Assembly: GCA_049802875.1 (NCBI GenBank)
Contig: JBARNH010000007.1
Span: 106,611 to 170,610 of the forward strand
Length of the DNA stretch: 64,000 nt
Direction of reading: 5' to 3'
DNA from: Lutacidiplasma sp049802875
GTDB lineage: Archaea; Thermoplasmatota; Thermoplasmata; Lutacidiplasmatales; UBA184
Positions 8,162-16,542 of the stretch are shown piece by piece; position 1 is the first letter of the stretch; each line of letters opens with the position of its first letter. The position numbers and the translations under genes were made by a program. Below the pieces are notes generated by a model. It searched no databases. It saw nothing but the letters and a program-made list of their open reading frames with translations, and was not told where the DNA came from.

Positions 8162-9304
8162 CTAGAACGCGGCAAGGCCTTCCGCGGTCGCTGGGAGCGC
8201 AAAGGCAGCGTACTCGAGGGTCAGGGTGCCGCCCGACCCGATCGCGAACGATTCGATCTCTCCAGCGCCCGCGTCATAGACGAACAGGAACTGGCCGTGC
8301 GATCCGCCCACGGCGAGGTCGGTGTCCGCAGCTCCGGTCGACGCGGCCACCGGCTCGAGCAGGGTCAACCCGCCGTTAGAGGCCACTCCGTAAGTTGAGA
8401 TCGAGTTGCTGTGGGCGTTCGAGGTGAATGCGATCTGGCCGCGATCGGTCGTGGCGACCCAGCACGGAGCGAGCTGCCCATCCGAAACCGCGCCGCTCAC
8501 CACGTTCAGAGCCCCGGACGGTGCGACGGCGTACGAGGAGAGGGCCCCTGGCCCTGCGTCACTCACGATTAGACTGCCCGCTGCTCCGAAGGTAAACCCG
8601 TACGGAGTCGCGCCATTCGAGGGGGTCACGATTGGGCCGCGAGCGTACCCTTGGGAACCCACCCTGTAAGTGTCTAGGACGCTCGTGTTCTTTTCGGAGA
8701 CTACGAGGACCGAACCCGAGGGGTTGAAGGCGATCTCCGCGGGGGCGGTGGAGGCGCTGGTGCTCAGGGCGCGGCTCGATCCGGGCAGCGGAAAGAGAAT
8801 TCCGTGGTCGCCAAGGAAAAACCCGAAGATATTGCCGGCGACGGCCGACGTGCCTGCGTTGAGGACATAGACGATCGAACCGTGCACAGCGACGCTTACG
8901 GGAAGGATTCCGTGAGAGCTCACCCGGTCCACGAAGGTCAGCAGAGGCCCGCCGCCGCCCAGCGAGTTTACATGGAAAACGGTGACCGCGTTGCTGCCGG
9001 CGTCCACGACAAGGAGCCAGTGACGGTCGGAGGTCAATGCGAGCGATCCGGAGTCGGCGAGACTCACTCCCGTTCCCAACCCGTGAGTGCTGAATTGGCC
9101 AGCGGGGATGAGCGACCCGCCGGGGCCAACCTCGTAGGCCACCACCGCGTTGCCGTCCGGACTGTTCGTCGCCGTGAACACAGCTCCCTGCGCCCACTTT
9201 CCTGTGTCGGGACCCACCGCCGGGTGTGCGAAGGCACTGCTCGACAGCACCAGCAGAAGCACGGCAGCGATCGGCAGAGCCCACAACATTCTCATTCGCG
9301 TCAT
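8162..9304 (-). CDS. Secreted YVTN/lactonase-type beta-propeller protein
   Basis: A 380-residue secreted protein with a clear signal peptide (MTRMRMLWALPIAAVLLLVL, cleavage probably after SSSAFA). It has about seven repeats of the propeller blade pattern with xxxVxxFxVxxxGxLxxV, as in YVTN-repeat and 6-phosphogluconolactonase-like proteins. No catalytic residues can be assigned, so binding or scaffolding is as likely as hydrolysis. The frame extends upstream, but ATG 9304 gives the signal peptide and lies about 27-30 nt after the TATA-like ATTAT near 9334. It is monocistronic. Confidence 0.8.
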   Translation of the reverse strand: MTRMRMLWALPIAAVLLLVLSSSAFAHPAVGPDTGKWAQGAVFTATNSPDGNAVVAYEVGPGGSLIPAGQFSTHGLGTGVSLADSGSLALTSDRHWLLVVDAGSNAVTVFHVNSLGGGGPLLTFVDRVSSHGILPVSVAVHGSIVYVLNAGTSAVAGNIFGFFLGDHGILFPLPGSSRALSTSASTAPAEIAFNPSGSVLVVSEKNTSVLDTYRVGSQGYARGPIVTPSNGATPYGFTFGAAGSLIVSDAGPGALSSYAVAPSGALNVVSGAVSDGQLAPCWVATTDRGQIAFTSNAHSNSISTYGVASNGGLTLLEPVAASTGAADTDLAVGGSHGQFLFVYDAGAGEIESFAIGSGGTLTLEYAAFALPATAEGLAAF

Positions 9305-9520
9305 CGGAACCGCAGACGGGCTTGGCCCCGATAATGAGAGAGCAGTTTCGCACCACAACCTGGCCCTAAGCCCGCCCGAATTCAGCACTAACCGGGTGCT
9401 CTGGGCAGAAGGGGGAATTCCAGCACGTCACAGTCCGGCGCTCTATGCACCGTTCGCCCCAGTCGCTCGAGGCTCCATCACACGGAGAGGCGGGCTCGCC
9501 GGCATCCTCTCGGGTAACGG

Positions 9521-9790
9521 CTACTGAATCGACCAGTAGTGGTGCTGCGCGGTGTTGCCAGTTATCCGTTGGAGCGCGACCGCGTGATCGAGGACCAGGT
9601 GCGCGAAAAATCGTCCGTGTTCGTCGGCCTCCGGCGGGTCATGGGCGAAATAAAATCCGTCGTTCTCCAGCGCCTCCCAGAGCAGTTCCGGCGTGAGCGG
9701 GTGGTCCAGTGTGTGGTCTCGAGCGACGACTACCGCCACGTCGAGGGCACGCCCAATCGGATCCGAGTACTCCTTGTGGAGCAGCTGCAC
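9521..9790 (-). CDS. Small hypothetical protein
   Basis: An 89-residue acidic, His-rich soluble protein (from VQLLHKEYSDPIGRALDVAV to QHHYWSIQ) with no family I recognise. GTG 9790 is chosen because the TATA-like TTAATAG at 9812-9820 lies 26 nt upstream, a leaderless arrangement seen across this window. The upstream continuation of the frame is unlikely to be coding. It lies in tandem with the SRPBCC gene but has its own promoter. Confidence 0.55.
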   Translation of the reverse strand: MQLLHKEYSDPIGRALDVAVVVARDHTLDHPLTPELLWEALENDGFYFAHDPPEADEHGRFFAHLVLDHAVALQRITGNTAQHHYWSIQ

Positions 9791-9900
9791 GGCCCCGGTG
9801 ATTTCGCAGAACGCTATTAACCCGCCACCCCGGGCAGGAGTCGGGGTTAGGGGAGACCTACGGTGGACAAGGCCGCCCCCGCCTCGTTGCAATGTTGAGT

Positions 9901-10404
9901 TCAGCCGGTCTTCGGCGCTGGCTGCGAGAGTTCTCTCGCGAGGGCGGCGGAGAACTGTGCCCAGAGGTGAGAATCCTCGCGCTTGAGTTCCTGCGCTCGA
10001 CGCTGAATCGATGTTCGATTCGGCCGACCCTTGAGGAGTTCCACCTGGTTCCCGGTGAAGTGCAGAGTGGAGGCAGTGGGCCCGCGGGCGGTCAGCTGGT
10101 AGAGGAACTGCGAGTACTTGGCGGGGCCGGCAACGTGAGTTGACGTCCACATCCAGCGGTCCGGAAATAGGTGGACTAACTTCACTTTCACCGTCCGTGC
10201 CCCCTGCCGAGAGTCGAACGGATCATCGTCGAATGAATCGGTAAGAAGGATGAGGTCATCTGTCAGCTTTTCGACCTTGCGGCGGCCCTTGACGTCCGAA
10301 AGGTCGAAATCATTCGAACGGTAGTCGGTGGCCCAGCGATATGCGTGCGGCCGCGACGCCGCCAATTCGGTGGCGAAGTGGTACGTCAGTCGCTGGAAAG
10401 GCAT
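9901..10404 (-). CDS. SRPBCC-like (polyketide cyclase fold) protein
   Basis: A 167-residue protein, MPFQRLTYHFATEL to SQPAPKTG. Alternating strands, a DDLILLTDSF segment, WMWTSTHVAG and a long C-terminal helix are consistent with the helix-grip SRPBCC fold; the assignment is by overall pattern and is moderate. The open frame extends far upstream, but ATG 10404 is supported by the TATA-like TTTATC at 10431-10436. The upstream extension lies antisense to the DinB-like gene. Confidence 0.62.
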   Translation of the reverse strand: MPFQRLTYHFATELAASRPHAYRWATDYRSNDFDLSDVKGRRKVEKLTDDLILLTDSFDDDPFDSRQGARTVKVKLVHLFPDRWMWTSTHVAGPAKYSQFLYQLTARGPTASTLHFTGNQVELLKGRPNRTSIQRRAQELKREDSHLWAQFSAALARELSQPAPKTG

Positions 10405-10617
10405 GATGAGGCGGTGAGCGGGTGAGGGGGGATAAACTCGGCGAGAACGCGACGGGCTGAATGACCGAAAGGATCGGGCATCGGTGGCCGTCCGTCCAGA
10501 GCGAGCCTCGTTTACCGGATCCGAGCCGGTTCCAGTTCGGAGGGGAGAGTATCCCGGGAATGCGCGCGGGGTCGGCGCTTGAGAGCTTATTTGTCGAAAC
10601 GGGATGGACGCGCGTCT

Positions 10618-11223
10618 ATGGTCACAACGATCGATCTCATGGACTTCGTCCACGAACTGAGGGAGGATTTTTTCGAACGTGCGGCAAAGCTCGGCTGGAA
10701 GGAGTTCTCCAAGGACCGAGGCGTCAGCATGCACTCCTTTCGCAACGTCTTTCTCCACCTGGCCTACGTGGAAGAGCAACACGTCACCGAATTCTGCGAG
10801 GGGAGACCGACACCTTGGATGCCCGAAGTGATGAGGATCCCCCGGGACCGATACCTCACGATCGCTTCGGTCCGGAAGCGGCTCCGAGAAGTTCGAGCGA
10901 TGGGAGATCAACGGTTCAAGAGATGGAACAGTCCCGAAGAGCTGGAGAAGCCCGCTGTTTGGGTCGCCGCCGAGAAGTACCCCCTGCGCTTGTCCCGGGA
11001 CTCCGCCCTCGCGCAGTGTTTGACTGAGCACTTGCTGCACCTTGGCGAAGTGGAGGCCATGCTCTGGCAGTTGGATGTGGAGCCACCCACGACGTTCTGG
11101 ATCGATCGAAGAGTTCTCCTTGGGAAGTGGCCTCCTCCCAAGTCGGCCCTCTTCCAAGGTCGCATCCTACCGAGACGACGAGCCGTACGCCGCTCGGTGA
11201 AGGGAGCGAAACGTCGTCGTTAA
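10618..11223 (+). CDS. DinB/YfiT-superfamily protein
   Basis: A 201-residue four-helix-bundle protein. The His residues of the DinB metal site are visible in FLHLAYVEEQH and in the second helix LTEHLLHLGEVEAMLWQL. DinB-like proteins are often thiol-dependent (bacillithiol or mycothiol) transferases or of unknown role. Start ATG 10618 lies 26 nt after the TATA-like CTTATTT at 10586-10592. The C-terminus is strongly basic (RRRAVRRSVKGAKRRR), which is unusual for the family and may bind nucleic acid or be disordered. Confidence 0.78.
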   Translation: MVTTIDLMDFVHELREDFFERAAKLGWKEFSKDRGVSMHSFRNVFLHLAYVEEQHVTEFCEGRPTPWMPEVMRIPRDRYLTIASVRKRLREVRAMGDQRFKRWNSPEELEKPAVWVAAEKYPLRLSRDSALAQCLTEHLLHLGEVEAMLWQLDVEPPTTFWIDRRVLLGKWPPPKSALFQGRILPRRRAVRRSVKGAKRRR

Positions 11224-11463
11224 ACGACTTCGCAAGATCCTTTTTCGGTCCTCGCCCGGCGAAAACCACACCGCCGTCTCTTGACTCCCCCGAGACGAGG
11301 TACCATCGACCCCCCGAGTTCTGGGGGCAAATGCGATTGTGCCTACCGCATGAGAGAGGTTTCGCCGATCTCAGAGTCCCCTTGGACTGCCGGCGCAAGC
11401 GATCTCGGCCGCCTTCGGTTGACAGACTGCACCCGGTTTCAAGCCTTCACCGGTGGAAGCGAC

Positions 11464-12345
11464 TCAAAAGTGGGAAACGAGCCACTCGTGAACCTCCGGG
11501 ATCCTTCTGACGAACAGCGAGATGTGACCCTCCCCCGGTTCCAGGTGGACGTCCGCACCGGGGAGATGGTCGGCCAGCCACCTCGCGTGCGAAAGTGGAA
11601 CAAGTTGATCGTCCGTCCCATGCCAGAGCTGAACGGGGACTTTGATCGAGCTGAGCTCGAATCCCCATGGCTTGATATCGGAGAGACTGTCGTCGATGAA
11701 GCCATCGGGTCCCTGCGATAGCCCGTCTTGCATCTGGGCGTGGGCGAACGAGAGAAGCTCGGGAGTGAGAACTGCCCGATCAACGTCGGGCGAGGAGTCG
11801 AAGAGAGACTCGTTTAGACGTTCCTGAGAAATTTCTCTCATTTCCTTGACCTCCTCGGCCAATTTACGCTTCCATGCATCGGGATCGTAGCTGAACAATT
11901 GAAATCCGGCGACAGCGGTTTCGGCAACGCCGGCGAACCAGTCGAGTCCGTCCGCGGCATATGGCGCGACCGCTCCCAGGCTCGCGACAGCGACCAAGCG
12001 ATCCGGGAGGAGTGCCGCGCACGCAAGGGCGTACGACGCTCCCTTGGAGTGACCCCACAGGGCGAACCGGTCGACCCCCAAACTATCGGCGATCGCCCGA
12101 ACGTCCGATGCCTCGTCAGCAACGATTCGGCCAGGTCTTGCCGTCGATCCCCCGTAGCCCGCGGGGTCAAAACTGATCAGGCGGATTCCTCGTCGAGCGG
12201 CATCGGCGACGTGCTGCGCGTAAAGCAGTTTTGAACCAGGGCAGGTGTGGAGAACGAAAACCGGCGGGCCACGTGGGTCCCCACTCTCGTTAATCCTGAG
12301 GGTTCGTCCGTCCGCCAGGGCGATGTCCTTCGCTGACTGAGGCAT
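11464..12345 (-). CDS. Alpha/beta hydrolase
   Basis: A 293-residue serine hydrolase of the alpha/beta fold. The nucleophile elbow is GHSKG (Ser about 98), the acid is probably in HGTDDQ (about 242) and the base is His in GEGHIS (about 272). An oxyanion-hole region lies at FVLHTCPGSKLL. The length is typical. A TATA-like ATTATC lies near 12382, giving a short leader. Substrate unknown; esterase or C-C hydrolase are both possible. Confidence 0.86.
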   Translation of the reverse strand: MPQSAKDIALADGRTLRINESGDPRGPPVFVLHTCPGSKLLYAQHVADAARRGIRLISFDPAGYGGSTARPGRIVADEASDVRAIADSLGVDRFALWGHSKGASYALACAALLPDRLVAVASLGAVAPYAADGLDWFAGVAETAVAGFQLFSYDPDAWKRKLAEEVKEMREISQERLNESLFDSSPDVDRAVLTPELLSFAHAQMQDGLSQGPDGFIDDSLSDIKPWGFELSSIKVPVQLWHGTDDQLVPLSHARWLADHLPGADVHLEPGEGHISLFVRRIPEVHEWLVSHF

Positions 12346-12499
12346 TGGATATCACGGGAGAGATAGGTCGGAACCCGCGATAATACTCCCGTTGCAATCA
12401 ACCACTGACCGGCCCGCACCTCAGTTGCTAGTGGCAGAATTCGGCAGTGGGACAATCCACAATAGTATCACAGACTATCCCCCCTTCCGGCTGCGCTTC

Positions 12500-13735
12500 T
12501 CACGCACGCCTCACCGTAGTTTGGCCAGTAGACTTGGTTCTACCCGAACTTTTGGCCTGCAGATTCGTCGACACGGCCCCGACCTCGCGGAAGACACGGA
12601 GAGTGTTGGCGCCCAGTATCTTGCGGCAGTCCTCTGCGGAGTAGCCACGTTCCAACAGGACCTCGGTGATTTTGGGGAGGTCGGCGGACGAGTCGAGGGC
12701 CTTCGGCAACTGGCCGCTTACGCCGTCAAAGTCGGATCCGAGTCCGACATGGTCGACGCCTCCCACCTTGGCAATGTGGTCGATCTGGTCGATGAGCGCG
12801 GAAAGCGGTGGACGGGGAATCTTGTCCATAAGACGACGCCGAATCCGTTCTTTGTCGGCGTGGGTGAACTCGCGACCCGCCTTCGCGGCCTTCCGCTTGG
12901 CAGCCGTGTCTGCTCGTTCCACTTCGGTCTCTCGCGATTTCCAAGCGTCCCGATAGGCTTGGGAGACAAAACCGGAGAAGAAGTTGACCTGAACCACGCC
13001 GCCTTTCGAGTCGGGCCGGCCTGAGCGGGCTACGGTACGTATCATGTCGTCGGTCATGTTGCGGGGGTGGTCGCATAGAGCGCGCGCCCCGGAGTGGGAG
13101 GCGATCACGGGGGCGTGGCTCGTCGCCACCGCGCGGTAGAACGTGCGGTCGGCGACGTGCGAGATATCCACCATCATTCCCAGACGGTTCATCTCGCGGA
13201 CCACATCCTCCCCAAATTCGGTAAGTCCGTTCCTGGTGTGCAGGACGGTCTTGTTGTCGATGTCGCCGGAGGAGTCGGCCCAGTCGTTAGAATTGGACCA
13301 TGTGAGTGTCATGTAGCGCACACCGAGGTCGTAGTACTGCCGGAGCAGGCCGAGCGAGTTTTCGATCGAGTGACCGCCTTCGATGCCCATCAAGGCAGCG
13401 AATTTGTGTTCCCGATGGGCGGTCTCGATGCCCTCGGGACTGGCTTCAAAGACAACTTGGTCGGAATGTTTGGCCACTTGGAGCCGGACGGAATCGATCA
13501 GCTCCAGCGTGCGCCGCGCGTACTGTCCCTTGTAGAGCGCGGGTTCCACCCAGATCGAGAAAAACTCCGCGCCTAGGTTGCCCTTGCGAATGGAATCGAG
13601 GTTGAGTTGTCCCCCCTCCAAAGGGTTCGCGAGGTCGAAGTGCTCGTCCAAGAATCGCTGTGTCGTGTCGGCATGGGTGTCGACAACGATGGCGGATTTG
13701 TGTACCTGGGCCGCGGTAAGGAGTTTCTGGGTCAT
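12500..13735 (-). CDS. Membrane-dipeptidase family (M19) peptidase
   Basis: A 411-residue zinc dipeptidase of the renal dipeptidase family. Metal ligands are visible in order: HADT (about residue 21), Glu in GIEGGH (about 118), DISH (about 190), ASHSG (about 210) and GSDFDG (about 331). The sequence after the last motif contains ILGANTLRVFREV, also typical (GxNxLR). It lacks a signal peptide, so it acts in the cytoplasm. It is divergent from the metal-uptake operon and could share regulatory DNA with it; being zinc-dependent, a link is plausible but unproven. Confidence 0.92.
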   Translation of the reverse strand: MTQKLLTAAQVHKSAIVVDTHADTTQRFLDEHFDLANPLEGGQLNLDSIRKGNLGAEFFSIWVEPALYKGQYARRTLELIDSVRLQVAKHSDQVVFEASPEGIETAHREHKFAALMGIEGGHSIENSLGLLRQYYDLGVRYMTLTWSNSNDWADSSGDIDNKTVLHTRNGLTEFGEDVVREMNRLGMMVDISHVADRTFYRAVATSHAPVIASHSGARALCDHPRNMTDDMIRTVARSGRPDSKGGVVQVNFFSGFVSQAYRDAWKSRETEVERADTAAKRKAAKAGREFTHADKERIRRRLMDKIPRPPLSALIDQIDHIAKVGGVDHVGLGSDFDGVSGQLPKALDSSADLPKITEVLLERGYSAEDCRKILGANTLRVFREVGAVSTNLQAKSSGRTKSTGQTTVRRA

Positions 13736-13836
13736 GTCGGGGGCAGTTGATTCGGAGACAAAAGTGGGCGGGCGAGCAGCAGGATAGTGATGGAGACACT
13801 CCGTTCAGATAGCTCCGGTTCCCCCAGTCAGGTTGG

Positions 13837-13854
13837 TTGCGATGGACATTGCAC
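13837..13854. promoter_or_regulatory. Degenerate copy of the GTGCAA-N6-TTGCAC repeat
   Basis: TTGCGA-N6-TTGCAC: one arm matches exactly and the other at four of six positions, with the same 6-nt spacing as the three perfect copies. It sits between the divergent dipeptidase and the DtxR-led operon. It may be chance. Confidence 0.3.
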
Positions 13855-13942
13855 CTGCGTTCCCCTTCTCGGGTGTCGCCCTGAGTGATCCACGGGACCA
13901 TCAACGATCCTCTTGTTAGGAAGGCGGGCGCCAGGTCACCAA

Positions 13943-13969
13943 TTGGTTAGATATAACCTAATAATTAGG
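13943..13969. promoter_or_regulatory. Overlapping palindromes: probable DtxR-type operator
   Basis: GGTTAGATATAACC (13945-13958) and CCTAATAATTAGG (13957-13969) are two perfect palindromes sharing two bases. The first, extended to TT-GGTTA...TAACC-TAA, resembles the style of DtxR/IdeR boxes. They lie immediately upstream of the TATA-like ATATATA (about 13975-13983) that sits 26 nt before the ATG of the DtxR-family gene. Expected binder: the DtxR-like product itself with its metal. Confidence 0.65.
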
Positions 13970-14005
13970 GTCACATATATATGCGACCGGAGCGTGACCA
14001 CTCCC

Positions 14006-14437
14006 ATGGAGCCGCTCCAGAGACTGACTCGCCGACAACTCGACACCCTCCAGACGATCGGAGCGAAGGAGTCGCCCGAACGAGGAGTGGCACTCAAACT
14101 GGTTGCGGCATCACTCCACCTCAGCGCGCCCTCGGCTCTGGGCCACATGACGCCACTTGAGCAGCTCGGGTTGGTCGAGCGCCATCGCGGCAAGAGCCGC
14201 CTGACAAACAAGGGCCGAAACACCTTGCTCGAGTACGAGCGACATCACAGAGTCGCAGAGAGCCTGTTCGGTAGTCTCGGCCTTTCTCCTTCGGAGACCT
14301 GTGCCGCCGCCCGGGAGATCGATCTCGCAATCACGCACCGCACCGTCGAGGAGGTCTGTCGGGCGCAGGCGCACCCGTCCACCTGTCCTCACGGGCAGCC
14401 GATCGCTGCGTGTTCGACCGAACGGGGAGCTCGCTGA
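14006..14437 (+). CDS. DtxR/MntR-family metal-dependent repressor
   Basis: A 143-residue regulator: N-terminal winged helix with HLSAPSALGHMTPLEQLGLVERHRGKSRLT, then a dimerisation/metal region with HHRVAESLF, EIDLAITHRTVEEVC and the C-terminal CPHGQPI motif common in DtxR/MntR proteins. It lacks a C-terminal SH3-like domain, as in MntR. It opens an operon with a metal ABC transporter and should repress it when metal is plentiful. ATG 14006 is 26 nt after the TATA-like element, and the frame's upstream extension covers the operator, so it is not coding. Confidence 0.88.
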   Translation: MEPLQRLTRRQLDTLQTIGAKESPERGVALKLVAASLHLSAPSALGHMTPLEQLGLVERHRGKSRLTNKGRNTLLEYERHHRVAESLFGSLGLSPSETCAAAREIDLAITHRTVEEVCRAQAHPSTCPHGQPIAACSTERGAR

Positions 14438-14439
14438 GA

Positions 14440-15651
14440 ATGGCGGGGGAGGCTCCGGAGTCACCACCCGACCCCTCGGCTTCCGACTTGTCCGTAGGGC
14501 AGCCGGCGTCCCCGACATCGCCCGGTGTTCGGGCTTCCCGCAAACCCCCTCGGACGGGAAGGTCGACGTTGGCGATCGCCGCCATCGTGGCGGTGGTCAT
14601 CATTCTCGTGGGGGGCGCGGTCGCCTATGAAGTAGTGACCAGCAAGGCCGCAGGCAACCCCTGTGCTGCCTTCACGCCCCAGCAGCTCGGAGCGAACGCC
14701 ACCCCGGGTCAAGTCTCGGGGAACACGACCCCGAACTACGCGCAGGCCACCTCGTTGACCAACGGACCCCTTGCCACGGTGTCCGTGGGGCAGACAATCC
14801 AGGTGGTCGCGGGGGAAAACTTCTGGGGTAGTCTTGTCAGCCAGATGGGCGGAAACCTGACGAACGTGCTGAGCATCGTGAGCGACCCGAACGCGGACCC
14901 CCACGAATACGAGGCGAACGCCTCGGACGCGGCCGCGATCACTCACGCGAATTTCGTGATCGTCAACGGCGTCGGCTACGACGACTGGGCCCTCCAACTG
15001 ATTGGAGCGGCGGACAGTCCCGGTCAGGAAGTGTTGAATGTAGGTACACTGAACGGCGTCTTCGTCACGGGAGGGATCGTCACGGGCAACCCCCACCAGT
15101 GGTACAACCCGCTCTACGTGAACCACACTCTGTTGGCGATGTACTCCGACCTTGTCGCCCTTCAGCCGGCCTCGAAAGCGATCTTCCAGCAGAACTTCGC
15201 GAACATCAACTCCTCCGCGGGCGGGGGGGCCGGGGGGGTTTCGATCGATCAGCTCTACGCCCGCGCCAACCAGATCCGGGACGATTTCGCCGGCACGGTC
15301 GTGGTCTCGACGGAGAGCATCTTCGTCTATCTCGCCAACTACACGGGGCTCGACCTGATCGCGCCCCCAGAGTTCATGGAGGCCATCGCGGAAGGGAACG
15401 ACCCGCCGGCGTCCAGCGTAGCCTTGTTCGAGTGTCAGCTCGAGAGCGGTTACGTGAAGGTGCTGGTGTACAACATTCAGACGGTGACCCCCATCACGAC
15501 CACAGTCGAGGGAATCGCCGGGGTGAACAACGTGACGGTCACCTACGTGAGCGAGACCATCCAGCCCCCGGACACGAGCTTCCAGGATTGGATGTACGGG
15601 GAGTACAACTCCCTCATCAACGCGCTCAACTCCGAACAGCTGGGGAAATGA
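14440..15651 (+). CDS. Metal ABC transporter substrate-binding protein (ZnuA/MntC type)
   Basis: About 403 residues: a disordered N-terminus rich in Pro/Ser, a membrane anchor (IAAIVAVVIILVGGAVAYEV) and a cluster A-I (SBP_bac_9) domain. Candidate metal ligands are His in DPHEYEA and in NPHQWY, with acidic residues in MEAIAEGND. The ATG is two bases after the repressor stop. An in-frame GTG at 14410 would overlap the repressor and is less likely. The uncleaved N-terminal anchor suits an archaeon without an outer membrane. Predicted metals are Mn, Zn or Fe; sequence cannot choose. Confidence 0.88.
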   Translation: MAGEAPESPPDPSASDLSVGQPASPTSPGVRASRKPPRTGRSTLAIAAIVAVVIILVGGAVAYEVVTSKAAGNPCAAFTPQQLGANATPGQVSGNTTPNYAQATSLTNGPLATVSVGQTIQVVAGENFWGSLVSQMGGNLTNVLSIVSDPNADPHEYEANASDAAAITHANFVIVNGVGYDDWALQLIGAADSPGQEVLNVGTLNGVFVTGGIVTGNPHQWYNPLYVNHTLLAMYSDLVALQPASKAIFQQNFANINSSAGGGAGGVSIDQLYARANQIRDDFAGTVVVSTESIFVYLANYTGLDLIAPPEFMEAIAEGNDPPASSVALFECQLESGYVKVLVYNIQTVTPITTTVEGIAGVNNVTVTYVSETIQPPDTSFQDWMYGEYNSLINALNSEQLGK

Positions 15652-15657
15652 CGGCCG

Positions 15658-16542
15658 GTGGACGCTGACCTCCCCCACCCACCGGTGTTCCAGTCGACGG
15701 CGAGCCGTCTCGCCCGATCCGGTCCGCCGGCGATCCGGGCCGAACGCCTCGAAGTACGGTACCGGAACAAGCTCGTGTGGAAGGACGCTACGTTCGATGT
15801 CCAGCCCGGCGAGTTCGTCGCGGTCATCGGCCCCAATGGGGCGGGCAAGACGACGCTCTTCCGCATGCTGCTCGGACTCCACTGGCCGTCGAGCGGGCAC
15901 CTTTCCGTCTTCGGCTCCCCTCCCCGCCGGGGCAACTACCGGATCGGCTACGTCCCGCAACGGCACACGATCGACCGAGAGACGCACCTCGAGTGCGACA
16001 AACTCGTCCGCCTGGGCTACCCGGGGACCCGATGGGGGCCGGGGAAGCGCTGGGCCCCTTTGCAGTGGGGTCCCCGATTCCGATTGGGGGCGGAGCGCGA
16101 GGCGGCGGCCCGAGCGCTCGAGGATGTTGGGGCTTCCGACCTCGGCTCCAAATCGCTGGGCGCGCTCTCCGGCGGGGAGTTGCAGCGGATCTTCCTGGCC
16201 GAGGCGCTGGTGGGGAGCCCCGACATGCTGTTGCTCGACGAGCCGCTCTCTAACCTCGACCTTCGCCGGAGCCGGGAGTTGGTCGAGACGATCCACGGGT
16301 TGGTCGTCTCTCGCGGGGTGACGACCCTCCTCGTCGCCCACGACATCAATCCGATGATCAAGTGCCTCGACAAGGTGATCTACATCGCCAACGGCCACGT
16401 CGCGGTGGGAGCCCCGGACGACGTCCTCTCTTCGGAGCGGCTCTCGGCGCTTTACGGGGTCCACGTCGAAGTGCTGCACGATTCCCGGGGCAACCTGGTG
16501 ATCGTGGGCGGAGAGGACGAACGCGGGGAGGAAGGGGCATGA
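15658..16542 (+). CDS. Metal ABC transporter ATP-binding protein (ZnuC/MntB type)
   Basis: A 294-residue ATPase with Walker A GPNGAGKTT, signature LSGGELQRIFLAEAL, Walker B MLLLDEPLSNLDL and the switch His in VAHDIN. The GTG start lies six bases after the binding-protein stop and the 3' end overlaps the permease by 4 bp, so the order repressor, binding protein, ATPase, permease is one transcript. An insertion rich in Trp/Gly (about residues 118-145) sits where other ZnuC proteins are shorter. Confidence 0.9.
   Translation: MDADLPHPPVFQSTASRLARSGPPAIRAERLEVRYRNKLVWKDATFDVQPGEFVAVIGPNGAGKTTLFRMLLGLHWPSSGHLSVFGSPPRRGNYRIGYVPQRHTIDRETHLECDKLVRLGYPGTRWGPGKRWAPLQWGPRFRLGAEREAAARALEDVGASDLGSKSLGALSGGELQRIFLAEALVGSPDMLLLDEPLSNLDLRRSRELVETIHGLVVSRGVTTLLVAHDINPMIKCLDKVIYIANGHVAVGAPDDVLSSERLSALYGVHVEVLHDSRGNLVIVGGEDERGEEGA

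Noticed and set aside
9901..11157. Full 418-codon version of the SRPBCC-like gene
   Set aside because: The upstream 250 codons are antisense to the DinB-like gene; the TATA box and ATG 10404 support the short form.
14461..16479. 672-codon open frame on the minus strand opposite the metal transporter genes
   Set aside because: It is antisense to a clearly coding operon, is rich in Arg/Val/Asp as expected from a high-GC shadow, and has no family signal.
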